The position numbers were made by a program, and so were the translations under genes. This document shows, one piece after another, positions 6,825 to 14,733 of a stretch of 16,551 nucleotides of DNA. The stretch is from Bacillota bacterium (GTDB lineage Bacteria > Bacillota_A > Clostridia > Lachnospirales > Bianqueaceae): NCBI GenBank assembly GCA_017420625.1, contig JAFOIR010000222.1, forward strand, positions 1-16,551, in the 5' to 3' direction. Each line of letters starts with the position of its first letter. The stretch's first letter is position 1. The notes beneath the pieces were generated by a model. It did no database searches, was not told the origin of the DNA, and saw only the letters and a program-made list of their open reading frames with translations.

Positions 6825-8408
6825 TTACAGCTTCAGATAATTCAGGTATTTGCCGCCGGGCAGGTTCTCCATATCCTTCTTTCCAATTACCTTCAGATTC
6901 ACGGCAAGAAGGAAATAGATAATAATCCCGGCAAGGATCGCAAGGACGGTCGAAATCGCGTTGGATCCTGTGACTGCAAATACAAGGAGATAAGCAATGA
7001 TACAGCCTGCTCCCATTATCAGAGAACAGATCATCGGTCCAAAGAAAAGTCTGAGATAATTGATTTTGATCTCACAGTATTTCATGGCAGAACGAAGATT
7101 CAAAACCATGATCTGCGCACTGAAAACGATCGCGTTTAGTGCAAGCGTGTATATTCCCCAATGAAGTACCAGTATACCGAATGCATTCCATAAACTGGTC
7201 ACCGCTACACCAATTCCGGCATGAATCATAGAAATATGCGATTTTCCAAGTCCATTGAGAACACCGCCTGCAATATAGCTCAGGGAATAGAATACGACGG
7301 CCATCGATCCGATCCAGAAAAGCTCACCTCCCTGCGGTGCTGCCGGGAACATCAGTCTAAGTACAGGTTTTCCCATAATCGCCATCCCGATCGCACAGGG
7401 AACAGTAATGAGCAGAACTGTCTTAATCATGGAATTGAAATGAGAACGAAGAGCTTTCTGATCTTTCAGCGCTTTCGAAATTGCAATTGACGGTACCGCA
7501 GCAGCTCCCAGTGATTCACCGATTGCAACGGGCAGATTAAGCAGAACAATAAATTTTCCGCTGTAAATTCCTCTCATGGCGATCATCCTGCCGACTTCTG
7601 TACCGCTCCGAGTCATCAGTTCGCCGAACATAGCAGCATCGATGATCCCTTTAATCGAGAAGATGGTAGAAGAAATCACGATCGGTATCATCAGAGAAAG
7701 CATCTGACGATAAATGACTGAAGAAGACTCTTCCGGAATGGAGGAAGGGTTTTTCGTTAACTTTCTGGCCGAACATCTGGCATATGTATATGCAAGGAAC
7801 AAAATAGCGCCGACCGCACCAATACCTGTACCGATGATACCACCAGCAACAGACCATTCCATTCCGAAGGGATTCAGGATAAATGCAAGCACGACGGCAA
7901 AGACAGCGTGCAGCAGCCCCTCGATAACTTCGGAAATAGCTGTCGGTTTCATATCGTTCAGGCCTTGAAAATACCCTCTCAGAACACTCATCAGCGAGCA
8001 GATCAGGACAGTCGGACCAAGCAGCTGCATTGGTTTGGTCGCTTCCGGATCCTGAAAGAATGTAATCGCGATAAAATGCCCTCCAAGCGTCATGATCAGC
8101 ATACTGACGAAACCTATCCCCCCGACGAACAAAGTAGAGAGCGACAGGACTTTTCTGACATCTGCATATCGGCCGACTGCAATCCTCTCACCTACCATTT
8201 TGGAAATAACGGTAGGAATGCTGATCGAAGCAAACACGAGAAAGAATCCATATACCTGATAAGCATCCGAATAGATTCCAAGACCTTTATCCCCCCAGAG
8301 ATTGGTCACCGGAATTCGATATAAAAGATTGATCAGTCGGACAATGAACTGTGAAGCCACCAGAAAACTTCCCTGGCGAATCATATTTTTAGTTGAAGAA
8401 TCCGGCAT
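6825..8408 (-). CDS. MurJ/SpoVB-type polysaccharide or lipid II flippase (MOP superfamily)
   Basis: A 527-residue polytopic protein with about 14 hydrophobic segments, the size and pattern of MOP-superfamily exporters. The start MIRQGSFLVASQFIVRLINLLYRIP is cut here to its landmarks: LVASQF (16-21), LYRIPVTNLWGDKGLGIYS (29-47), then RGYFQGLNDMKPTAIS (144-159). These are typical of the Firmicutes SpoVB/YtgP group, in which YtgP flips lipid II across the cytoplasmic membrane and SpoVB acts in spore cortex formation. The sequence alone does not separate the two roles. ATG at 8408 follows AAGGT, 5 nt after the ybeY stop, and tadA follows 12 nt later, so it sits inside an RNA-maturation operon. 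Family placement is secure, substrate inferred. Confidence 0.88.
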   Translation of the reverse strand: MPDSSTKNMIRQGSFLVASQFIVRLINLLYRIPVTNLWGDKGLGIYSDAYQVYGFFLVFASISIPTVISKMVGERIAVGRYADVRKVLSLSTLFVGGIGFVSMLIMTLGGHFIAITFFQDPEATKPMQLLGPTVLICSLMSVLRGYFQGLNDMKPTAISEVIEGLLHAVFAVVLAFILNPFGMEWSVAGGIIGTGIGAVGAILFLAYTYARCSARKLTKNPSSIPEESSSVIYRQMLSLMIPIVISSTIFSIKGIIDAAMFGELMTRSGTEVGRMIAMRGIYSGKFIVLLNLPVAIGESLGAAAVPSIAISKALKDQKALRSHFNSMIKTVLLITVPCAIGMAIMGKPVLRLMFPAAPQGGELFWIGSMAVVFYSLSYIAGGVLNGLGKSHISMIHAGIGVAVTSLWNAFGILVLHWGIYTLALNAIVFSAQIMVLNLRSAMKYCEIKINYLRLFFGPMICSLIMGAGCIIAYLLVFAVTGSNAISTVLAILAGIIIYFLLAVNLKVIGKKDMENLPGGKYLNYLKL

Positions 8409-8413
8409 ATTGT

Positions 8414-8944
8414 TTACCTTGAAAGTCCCATTCCATCCAGAATAGCAGTCTGTTTCGGAAACATTACTGCCTCTTCTTCCTGAGACATATGATCATATCC
8501 CAGAAGATGGAGCATACTGTGAGCTGTCAGAAATGCCATTTCCCTTTCCAGACTGTGTCCATATTCCTCCGCCTGCCGGATCGCTACATCCAGGCAAAGG
8601 ACAATATCCCCGAGCATCAGTTCGTGCAGATCCGGATCCAGGTTTTCTTCCTGAAGAAAAGCCTCAGAAAGGTCCTCTGCAGCAGATGACTCCATACGGG
8701 GACTTTCCATATAGGAAAGCAGCGGAAAAGATAAAACATCTGTTTCTTTATCTACCTGACGCGTATCCCGGTTCAATTCATGAATTGCCTCTTTTGAAAC
8801 GATTGTGACCGATACTTCAACCGGTGTATCAATATGCTCATAGGCAAGCGTCTGATTAACACTTTCCCCAATGACTTTATCTAAATTTTCTTTTGAAATT
8901 GCTTCGGTAGGCGGTGTGACCTCCCATTCGATCCATAGACTCAT
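8414..8944 (-). CDS. ybeY: Endoribonuclease YbeY (rRNA maturation factor)
   Basis: A 176-residue zinc metalloprotein of the UPF0054 family, which takes part in 16S rRNA 3'-end maturation and ribosome quality control. The zinc-binding HSMLHLLGYDH runs from His142 through His146 to His152. ELNRDTRQVDKETDVLSFP (56-74) and LGDIVLCLD (111-119) are family blocks. Between them an acidic insertion of about 30 residues (78-108) makes it slightly longer than the Bacillus protein. ATG at 8944 is preceded by GGGAG at 8 nt, inside the end of phoH; the two genes overlap by 68 nt in different frames. The phoH-ybeY pairing is a conserved arrangement. Confidence 0.94.
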   Translation of the reverse strand: MSLWIEWEVTPPTEAISKENLDKVIGESVNQTLAYEHIDTPVEVSVTIVSKEAIHELNRDTRQVDKETDVLSFPLLSYMESPRMESSAAEDLSEAFLQEENLDPDLHELMLGDIVLCLDVAIRQAEEYGHSLEREMAFLTAHSMLHLLGYDHMSQEEEAVMFPKQTAILDGMGLSR

Positions 8945-9896
8945 TGCCTGTTCTCCCGTTTTTTTCGTAGGCTTCTACGATCTTCTGTACCAGCGGATGC
9001 CGTACGACATCCTGGTTTGTCAGTCTGCAGATGCCAATTCCTTCAATATCTTTCAGAAGCTCTGTCGCCTGACGAAGGCCGGACTTCTGATCTCTGGGAA
9101 GGTCGATCTGCGTCAGATCACCTGTGATGACCGCTTTGGAACCAAATCCAAGACGCGTCAGGAACATCTTCATCTGCGCCTGTGTCGTATTCTGCGCCTC
9201 GTCCAGCACGATAAATGCATTATCCAGCGTTCTGCCGCGCATATACGCAAGAGGTGCGACCTCGATCGAGCCCTTCTCCATGTTGTGCTGGAATGAATCT
9301 GCACCCATGATCTCATAGAGTGCATCATACAGAGGACGAAGATAAGGATCGATCTTACTCTGCAGATCGCCGGGAAGATATCCCAGTCGTTCACCGGCTT
9401 CGATCGCAGGTCTGGTCAGAATGAGACGGCTCACTTCGCCTTTTTTGAACTTCTCGATCGCCATCGCCATCGCGAGATAAGTCTTTCCCGTACCGGCAGG
9501 TCCGATCCCGAACGTCAGCATATTGTTGCGGATCAGGTTAACATAGCGCTTTTGTCCGAAAGTTTTCGGACGGATCGGTTTGCCTGCTTTTGTAAAGCAT
9601 ACAACATCCGAAAGCAGATCACCAACATCCTTGCTCTGTTCTTCTTCCGGGAGCGACAAAAGATAATGGATATGCTGCGTAGTGACCGGCTCACCTTTCC
9701 GGGCAATCTTCATGAGGCTTTCCATCACTTTTTTTGCTTTTCCCAAAGCCGCTTCATCTCCGCTGATTCGGACTCCGTCTCCGCGGTTCAGAATAACTGT
9801 ACCGGTCTCTTTTTCCAGTGCTTTGATGTTTTCATCGAAACTGCCGAAAATACCGCTGATGTACTCAGAAGGTACCGCGATATTGATTTCTGCCAT
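8877..9896 (-). CDS. phoH: PhoH family ATPase (PhoL-like)
   Basis: A 339-residue cytoplasmic P-loop ATPase. The N-terminus carries a KH-like region (NRGDGVRISG at about 37-46), followed by Walker A GPAGTGKT (132-139), ILTRPAIEAGERLG (159-172), Walker B FIVLDEAQ (228-235) and ITGDLTQIDLP. The family is linked to RNA metabolism and phosphate starvation; the usual partner is YbeY, next downstream. I take ATG at 9896 as the start because AGGAG lies 8 nt before it. An in-frame ATG at 9920, inside the end of purB, would add eight residues but has no ribosome binding site. The C-terminus runs about 25 residues beyond the usual LVQKIVEAYE end, which produces the 68-nt overlap with ybeY. Confidence 0.92.
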   Translation of the reverse strand: MAEINIAVPSEYISGIFGSFDENIKALEKETGTVILNRGDGVRISGDEAALGKAKKVMESLMKIARKGEPVTTQHIHYLLSLPEEEQSKDVGDLLSDVVCFTKAGKPIRPKTFGQKRYVNLIRNNMLTFGIGPAGTGKTYLAMAMAIEKFKKGEVSRLILTRPAIEAGERLGYLPGDLQSKIDPYLRPLYDALYEIMGADSFQHNMEKGSIEVAPLAYMRGRTLDNAFIVLDEAQNTTQAQMKMFLTRLGFGSKAVITGDLTQIDLPRDQKSGLRQATELLKDIEGIGICRLTNQDVVRHPLVQKIVEAYEKNGRTGNESMDRMGGHTAYRSNFKRKFR

Positions 9897-9912
9897 ATAA
9901 TGACTCCTCTTA

Positions 9913-11343
9913 TCAGACATTTAACTCGGCGTTCAGGCCAAGTTCATCTTTATGTGCCGCCAGAATGGGATCGATATAACTCTCCAGAAATTCTTCGACC
10001 TGAGAAGGTGCTCTTCCCACGAAGTTCTCCGGCTTCACAGCTCCCATCAATTCTTCCCGGCTCATCTTAAAAGTATCATCTTCCAGAATTCTCTCCAGAA
10101 GATCGTTTGGTTTTCCTTCCTGTTTGACTTTCGCTGCAGCTGCCATAGAATGAACTCTTACCCGCTCATGCAGTTCCTGCCGATCCCCGCCTCGCTTAAC
10201 TTCTTCCATGAGGATCATTTCCGTTGCCATGAAAGGAAGCTCTGCCATGACATGAGCTCGAATGACTTTCGGATAAACGACCATACCGCTTGTAACGTTG
10301 ATCATAACCTGCAGGATACCATCGATCGCCAGGAAGCTTTCGGAAATGACGATCCTTTTATTGGCGGAATCATCAAGTGTCCGCTCGAACCACTGTGTGG
10401 AGGCTGTCATCGCCGGGTTCAGTGCGTTCGCCATGACATATCGGGAAAGAGAACAGATCCGCTCGGATCGCATGGGATTACGTTTATAAGCCATCGCAGA
10501 GGATCCGATCTGTGTGCTTTCAAATGGTTCTTCGATCTCCTTCAGGTTTTGCAGAAGACGAAGATCGTTCGCAAATTTATAACAGGACTGTGCAATAAGC
10601 GACAGCTCGTTCAGACAGATCGAGTCAAACTTTCTGGGATAGGTCTGGCCGGTCACAGGATAGGTGTTGGCATAGCCCATTTTCTCAGCTACCAGTCGAT
10701 CCAGTTCTTTGACCTTCTCTTCGTCTCCTTCAAAGAGCTCCATGAAACTGGCCTGTGTACCGGTGGTGCCTTTCGCTCCGCGAAGACGCTTCACACGCAG
10801 GATGTTCTGAAGCTGTTCATAATCCATCCACAGTTCCTGCAGCCACAGGCAGGCTCGTTTACCGACCGTCGTCAGCTGTGCAGGCTGATAATGCGTAAAG
10901 CCAAGCGTCGGCATATCTTTATAGGTTCTGGCAAAGGAGGCAAGGTTGTTCATGACGTTCACCAGTTTTGTCAGAACGAGTTCCATTGCTTCATACAGGA
11001 TCATCAAATCCGTATTGTCGCCGACATAGCAGCTCGTTGCGCCCAGATGAATAATCGGCTTGGCGGATTTTGCCTGTTCACCATAAGCATAAACATGGCT
11101 CATGACATCATGCCGAACCACTTTTTCCCGCTCTTTGGCTACATCGTAATTGATGTCTTCCGCGTATTTCTTCAGTTCTTCAATCTGTTCATCCGTGATC
11201 GCAAGACCAAGCTGTTGTTCGCTCTCAGCCAGGGCAATCCAGAGCTTTCTCCAGGTCTTGAATTTTTTCTCTTCCGAGAATAAATACTGCATTTCCTTGC
11301 TGGCATATCGGGAGCCAAAAGGAGTTTCATATGTATCATGCAT
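9913..11343 (-). CDS. purB: Adenylosuccinate lyase
   Basis: A 476-residue cytoplasmic enzyme of the fumarase/aspartase superfamily. It releases fumarate from SAICAR and from adenylosuccinate, in two steps of purine synthesis. Visible are VRHDVMSHV (77-85), GFTHYQPAQ with His151 (148-156), and the signature loop SSAMAYKRNPMRSE (281-294), which supplies the catalytic serine. The length matches the longer PurB type. ATG at 11343 follows AAGGAG at 8-9 nt. The upstream 60 nt hold the spoVS terminator, and no separate promoter is visible, so expression may depend on read-through from rny-spoVS. phoH follows after 16 nt. No other purine-biosynthesis gene is present in the window. Confidence 0.96.
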   Translation of the reverse strand: MHDTYETPFGSRYASKEMQYLFSEEKKFKTWRKLWIALAESEQQLGLAITDEQIEELKKYAEDINYDVAKEREKVVRHDVMSHVYAYGEQAKSAKPIIHLGATSCYVGDNTDLMILYEAMELVLTKLVNVMNNLASFARTYKDMPTLGFTHYQPAQLTTVGKRACLWLQELWMDYEQLQNILRVKRLRGAKGTTGTQASFMELFEGDEEKVKELDRLVAEKMGYANTYPVTGQTYPRKFDSICLNELSLIAQSCYKFANDLRLLQNLKEIEEPFESTQIGSSAMAYKRNPMRSERICSLSRYVMANALNPAMTASTQWFERTLDDSANKRIVISESFLAIDGILQVMINVTSGMVVYPKVIRAHVMAELPFMATEMILMEEVKRGGDRQELHERVRVHSMAAAAKVKQEGKPNDLLERILEDDTFKMSREELMGAVKPENFVGRAPSQVEEFLESYIDPILAAHKDELGLNAELNV

Positions 11344-11360
11344 TTTATCGTTCTCCTTGT

Positions 11361-11398
11361 AAAGAAAAAGCGGACTTTCAAGCTTTACGAAAGTCCGC
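11361..11398 (-). terminator. Terminator between spoVS and purB, ending next to the purB ribosome binding site
   Basis: A perfect 10-bp stem (GCGGACTTTC / GAAAGTCCGC, 11370-11379 and 11389-11398) with a 9-nt loop is followed on the minus strand by TTTTTCTTTAC and then directly by AAGGAG of purB. It begins about 11 nt after the spoVS stop. Confidence 0.88.
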
Positions 11399-11409
11399 TC
11401 ATTTGTGTG

Positions 11410-11676
11410 TCATCTGGACTCTATCAAAAGCCTGATCGCTGTACGTGCCTCTCCGCCGATCTCGGTCTCCGCAAAGGACGGGATACAGTAGATCTCGATC
11501 CCTTCCGGCGCAAGAAAACCACGGGATACGATCACGGCTTTCATAGCCTGATTCAGTGCACCGGCACCGATGACCTGAATCTCCGCCTTACCATTTTGCC
11601 TGACAGCACCGGCGATCGCACCGGCTACCGCGGCAACACTGGAACTGGCGGAAGCTTTGATCACAGTATCTTCCAT
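11410..11676 (-). CDS. spoVS: Stage V sporulation protein S
   Basis: An 88-residue protein matching SpoVS in length and sequence: IKASASSSVAAVAGAIAGAV at the start, AEIQVIGAGALNQAMKAV in the middle (31-48), and ICIP-like YCIPSF plus EARTAIRLLIE at the end. SpoVS is an Alba-like fold protein that affects cortex and coat assembly and septation in sporulating bacteria; its molecular action is poorly known. ATG at 11676 follows AAGGA by 7 nt, 15 nt after the rny stop. In Bacillus the order is rny-ymdB-spoVS; ymdB is absent here. Its presence suggests a sporulating lineage, although SpoVS homologues also occur in some non-sporulating bacteria. Confidence 0.94.
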   Translation of the reverse strand: MEDTVIKASASSSVAAVAGAIAGAVRQNGKAEIQVIGAGALNQAMKAVIVSRGFLAPEGIEIYCIPSFAETEIGGEARTAIRLLIESR

Positions 11677-11691
11677 GATTGATCCTTATTC

Positions 11692-13251
11692 TTATTTTGC
11701 GTAATCGACTACGCGGGTTTCACGAATAACATTGACCTTGATCTGGCCAGGATATTCCATTTCCTGTTCGATACGTTTGGCAACGTCCCTTGCCAAGATG
11801 CGCATCTGATCATCATTGATGACATCCGGCTGAACGACCATACGGATCTCACGGCCTGCCTGAATGGCATAGCTCTTGGAAACGCCGGGGAACTCATTGG
11901 CGATGGATTCCAGCTTATCCAGGCGGCTGATATAGTTTTCCAATGTTTCACGTCTGGCTCCAGGACGTGCTGCCGAAATGGAATCGGCGGCCTGTACCAG
12001 AACAGCAATCAAACTCTCGGGCTCGACGTCACCATGATGCGCTTCCAGCGCATTGATCACGATCTTAGACTCTTTGTATTTTTTCAGAAGCTGAACGCCC
12101 AGCTGAACGTGAGAACCTTCAAGCTCATGATCGACCGCCTTGCCGATATCGTGCAGAAGACCTGCCCGTTTCGCAACGCGAACATCCAGTCCAAGCTCTC
12201 CGGCCATAAGTCCGGCCAGATGAGAGACCTCGATCGAGTGTTTCAGTACGTTCTGTCCATAGCTGGTTCGATATCTCAGCATACCAAGAAGACGAATCAG
12301 TTCAGGGTTCAGCCCATGTACGTTCGTCTCGAACGTTGCGGCTTCACCTTCTTCACGGATTTTTGTCTCGACTTCCTTGGTAGCCTTATTCACCATTTCT
12401 TCAATACGTGCCGGATGGATACGTCCATCCACGATCAGTTTTTCCAGTGCAATTCTGGCGATCTCTCGGCGAACCGGATTGAATCCGGAAAGAATGACCG
12501 CCTCCGGCGTATCGTCAATAATCAGATCGATGCCGGTCAGAGTTTCCAGTGCACGAATGTTACGCCCCTCACGACCAATGATGCGCCCCTTCATTTCATC
12601 ACTGGGCAGGGGAACCACAGAGACCGTTGTCTCTGCCACATGATCAGCGGCACAACGCTGAATAGCCGTGGTAATGATTTCTTTTGCCTTGCCTACTGCT
12701 TCTTCTTTTGTCCGAGCTTCATTTTCCTTCAGAATAACAGCCATTTCATGCTGTACGTCTGCCTCAACTGAGGTCAGCAGCACTTGTTTTGCCTGATCTG
12801 AGGTCATTCCGGCGATCTTTTCTAATTCCGCCATTTTGGCCTCTTGGATCTTTTCGATATCTTTCGTCTTACGATCCAGATCTTCAGAGCGTTTCTGCAT
12901 TTGAACTTCTTTCTTCTCGAGCGATTCACTCTTACGATCAAGCGCTTCTTCTTTCTGGACGAGTCTCTTCTCAGTTTTTGTTGCTTCTGCTCTGCGCTCT
13001 TTGACTTCACGATCGATCTCGTTCTTAGTCTTTAAAGCCTCTTCTTTGGCTTCCAGCAGAATCTCACGCTTCTTGCTGTCCGCTGACTTTAAAGCATCGT
13101 CGATGATCTCTCTGGCTTTGGATTCGGCTGTACCGATCTGCGCTTCACCGACTTTTTTACGGTACTGGATACCCAGTACAAAAGTCAGGGCGGCAATTCC
13201 AAGCATCAGTACGATCACAATGATCAGAACAACAACAGATACTTGTCCCAA
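11692..13251 (-). CDS. rny: Ribonuclease Y
   Basis: A 519-residue membrane-anchored endoribonuclease that starts bulk mRNA decay in Firmicutes. The order of domains is complete: one N-terminal helix (5-27), a long charged coiled coil (about 35-190), a KH domain with GREG (226-229), and an HD domain with His338 and His367-Asp368 (LLHDIGK). Its C-terminus ends [10 protein letters not shown] as in other family members. The start is TTG at 13249-13251, 9 nt after a near-perfect AAGGAGG. An ATG in a different frame, 4 nt from the same site, would encode only ten residues. It is driven by a near-consensus promoter at the end of gltS and followed by spoVS. Confidence 0.96.
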   Translation of the reverse strand: MGQVSVVVLIIVIVLMLGIAALTFVLGIQYRKKVGEAQIGTAESKAREIIDDALKSADSKKREILLEAKEEALKTKNEIDREVKERRAEATKTEKRLVQKEEALDRKSESLEKKEVQMQKRSEDLDRKTKDIEKIQEAKMAELEKIAGMTSDQAKQVLLTSVEADVQHEMAVILKENEARTKEEAVGKAKEIITTAIQRCAADHVAETTVSVVPLPSDEMKGRIIGREGRNIRALETLTGIDLIIDDTPEAVILSGFNPVRREIARIALEKLIVDGRIHPARIEEMVNKATKEVETKIREEGEAATFETNVHGLNPELIRLLGMLRYRTSYGQNVLKHSIEVSHLAGLMAGELGLDVRVAKRAGLLHDIGKAVDHELEGSHVQLGVQLLKKYKESKIVINALEAHHGDVEPESLIAVLVQAADSISAARPGARRETLENYISRLDKLESIANEFPGVSKSYAIQAGREIRMVVQPDVINDDQMRILARDVAKRIEQEMEYPGQIKVNVIRETRVVDYAK

Positions 13252-13328
13252 GACATAACACCTCCTTATTCAGTTTTCATGGTTCGGATTATTTTCAAAT
13301 GATATTTAAAAAATAAACTAACAGAAGA

Positions 13329-13357
13329 ACTATACCCTTTTTTTCCTTAAATGTCAA
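13329..13357 (-). promoter_or_regulatory. Near-consensus promoter of rny-spoVS
   Basis: TTGACA (13352-13357) and TATAGT (13329-13334) are separated by 17 nt on the minus strand. The A-rich spacer ends in GGG. The TGA of the -35 box is the stop codon of the glutamate symporter gene. The transcript would have a leader of about 70 nt before the TTG start. Confidence 0.85.
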
Positions 13358-14733
13358 GATTTCTTCCGAAAAATCTGGCGTCGGAAGAGGATCACGTTCA
13401 TCACTGCAAAGAAACCAATAAAGATAAAAAGGCACAAAAGCGGCTTCACAGGAGCCAGAGTTGCAAGCAGCATCATCGGGAATCCGAAAACAATAGCCGG
13501 AAAATTCTGATAGACCATATTTTCTGCTGCCGGTGTTTTGAACTCACCATCCAGCTCGCGAAGAAGGATCGTTCCGGTGCTGGCGGTCCCGGTATACATT
13601 CCGTACATCATCAGGAACTGTTCTTCCGGATAGTCCTGGAAAAGCACCTTGACGACGATCCGATTGTAAAAGTAGGTGATTAGCATACCTACGATGCCCA
13701 TGATCAGAAGAATGACCCAGTATTTGGCCAGGACCTGCAGACGGATCGCTGCCATACCGGCTACGACCATGACATCGAAGAAGAAGTTGCTGACACGGGT
13801 CAGAAGGAAGTTGTTCGTATAGGTTTTGCGGATCACTTTCTTTTTGGTAAGGAAATTGATCACAAGCTTGATGAGTGTGGCTGCCAGCACGCCAAGGAGG
13901 AAGTTGAACCCATAGATGACCGCCCGCATACCGGGAAGGAGGTTCCCCAGCAGCATCATGATCAGATAGGAAAGAAGGTACGCTGCCAGCACCAAAGCGA
14001 CCTGGACTGTCAGTTTATCGACACTTTCCTGCATAGGAATTTCATTTTCTGATTCGATTTCTTCTCCCCGGATCCTGGCTTCCACAGAGCGGCTCCAGTC
14101 AATCTTTCCCCGGCGTTTTAAGAGATTCAGATGGAAAACACCACCAACGGCAGCACTGATGAAACCCAACGCAGCGATGGAAAGTCCAAAACTCTTCCCG
14201 CCCTCAAATCCAAAATCCATCTCATAGATATTGCCATAGTTCATGGCCTGACCGGTTCCCTGCCCGTAACCGAACGGAAGCAGCACACCTGCCGCTTTGA
14301 AAAATCCGGGAATGATGAGTGCTACGATCAGGGAAATAGCTACACCGAAGATCGCCTGCAGCAAATAGTTCGAAACGGTCGTTACACCGGTATCGAAAAT
14401 CTCTCCTGTCCGCTTCTTGGTAAGCTTCCCGCCGGTCGATTTAAATGTCGATGCGATAAAGCCGAGTGCCAGAGTATGGTAGGTGATAACCTCAAGGAGT
14501 GCTGTACCATTGCCTCCAAAGAAACGGGTATCGAACATTTCGTTTTTCGTAACAGCTTTATAGATACCGGAAATGATCAGCAGGATCGCACCGCCGAGAA
14601 CGGAAGTAGGAATGAGCGATTTTTGCAGGAAAGGGAACCATTTTTTCAGCATATTTGCAGCCAGAAGTGACAGCAGCAGAATCGCCAGCAGATTGGAAAA
14701 TCCCCATACATTAAAGTCCCAGAAATTGCTCAT
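13354..14733 (-). CDS. gltS: Sodium/glutamate symporter (GltS/ESS family)
   Basis: A 459-residue polytopic membrane protein of the ESS family, which imports glutamate with sodium ions. About 11-12 hydrophobic segments form two repeated halves. The two characteristic glycine-rich reentrant-loop motifs are visible: GYGQGTGQAMNYG (155-167) and YGMYTGTASTGTILLRELD (377-395). A hydrophilic, acidic loop at about 206-240 joins the halves. It is somewhat longer than the E. coli protein (about 400 residues). ATG at 14733 follows AAGGAG by 6 nt and lies inside the last 23 nt of the acyltransferase gene, so translation is probably coupled. Substrate specificity within the family (glutamate or another dicarboxylate) cannot be read from the sequence. 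Confidence 0.87.
   Translation of the reverse strand: MSNFWDFNVWGFSNLLAILLLSLLAANMLKKWFPFLQKSLIPTSVLGGAILLIISGIYKAVTKNEMFDTRFFGGNGTALLEVITYHTLALGFIASTFKSTGGKLTKKRTGEIFDTGVTTVSNYLLQAIFGVAISLIVALIIPGFFKAAGVLLPFGYGQGTGQAMNYGNIYEMDFGFEGGKSFGLSIAALGFISAAVGGVFHLNLLKRRGKIDWSRSVEARIRGEEIESENEIPMQESVDKLTVQVALVLAAYLLSYLIMMLLGNLLPGMRAVIYGFNFLLGVLAATLIKLVINFLTKKKVIRKTYTNNFLLTRVSNFFFDVMVVAGMAAIRLQVLAKYWVILLIMGIVGMLITYFYNRIVVKVLFQDYPEEQFLMMYGMYTGTASTGTILLRELDGEFKTPAAENMVYQNFPAIVFGFPMMLLATLAPVKPLLCLFIFIGFFAVMNVILFRRQIFRKKS

Noticed and set aside
9897..9920. Upstream ATG at 9920 as start of phoH
   Set aside because: It lies in the end of purB without a ribosome binding site, whereas AGGAG is correctly spaced for the ATG at 9896.
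9952..11283. A 443-codon plus-strand open frame opposite purB
   Set aside because: purB is certain on the minus strand, the frame has no ribosome binding site, and its protein is rich in Cys, His and Phe with no recognisable motif, as expected for an antisense shadow.
12034..12771. A 245-codon plus-strand open frame opposite rny
   Set aside because: It mirrors the RNase Y KH and HD coding region, lacks a ribosome binding site and shows no family features.
14131..14670. A 179-codon plus-strand open frame opposite the glutamate symporter
   Set aside because: The minus-strand gene has clear ESS motifs; this frame has no supported start and no recognisable protein.
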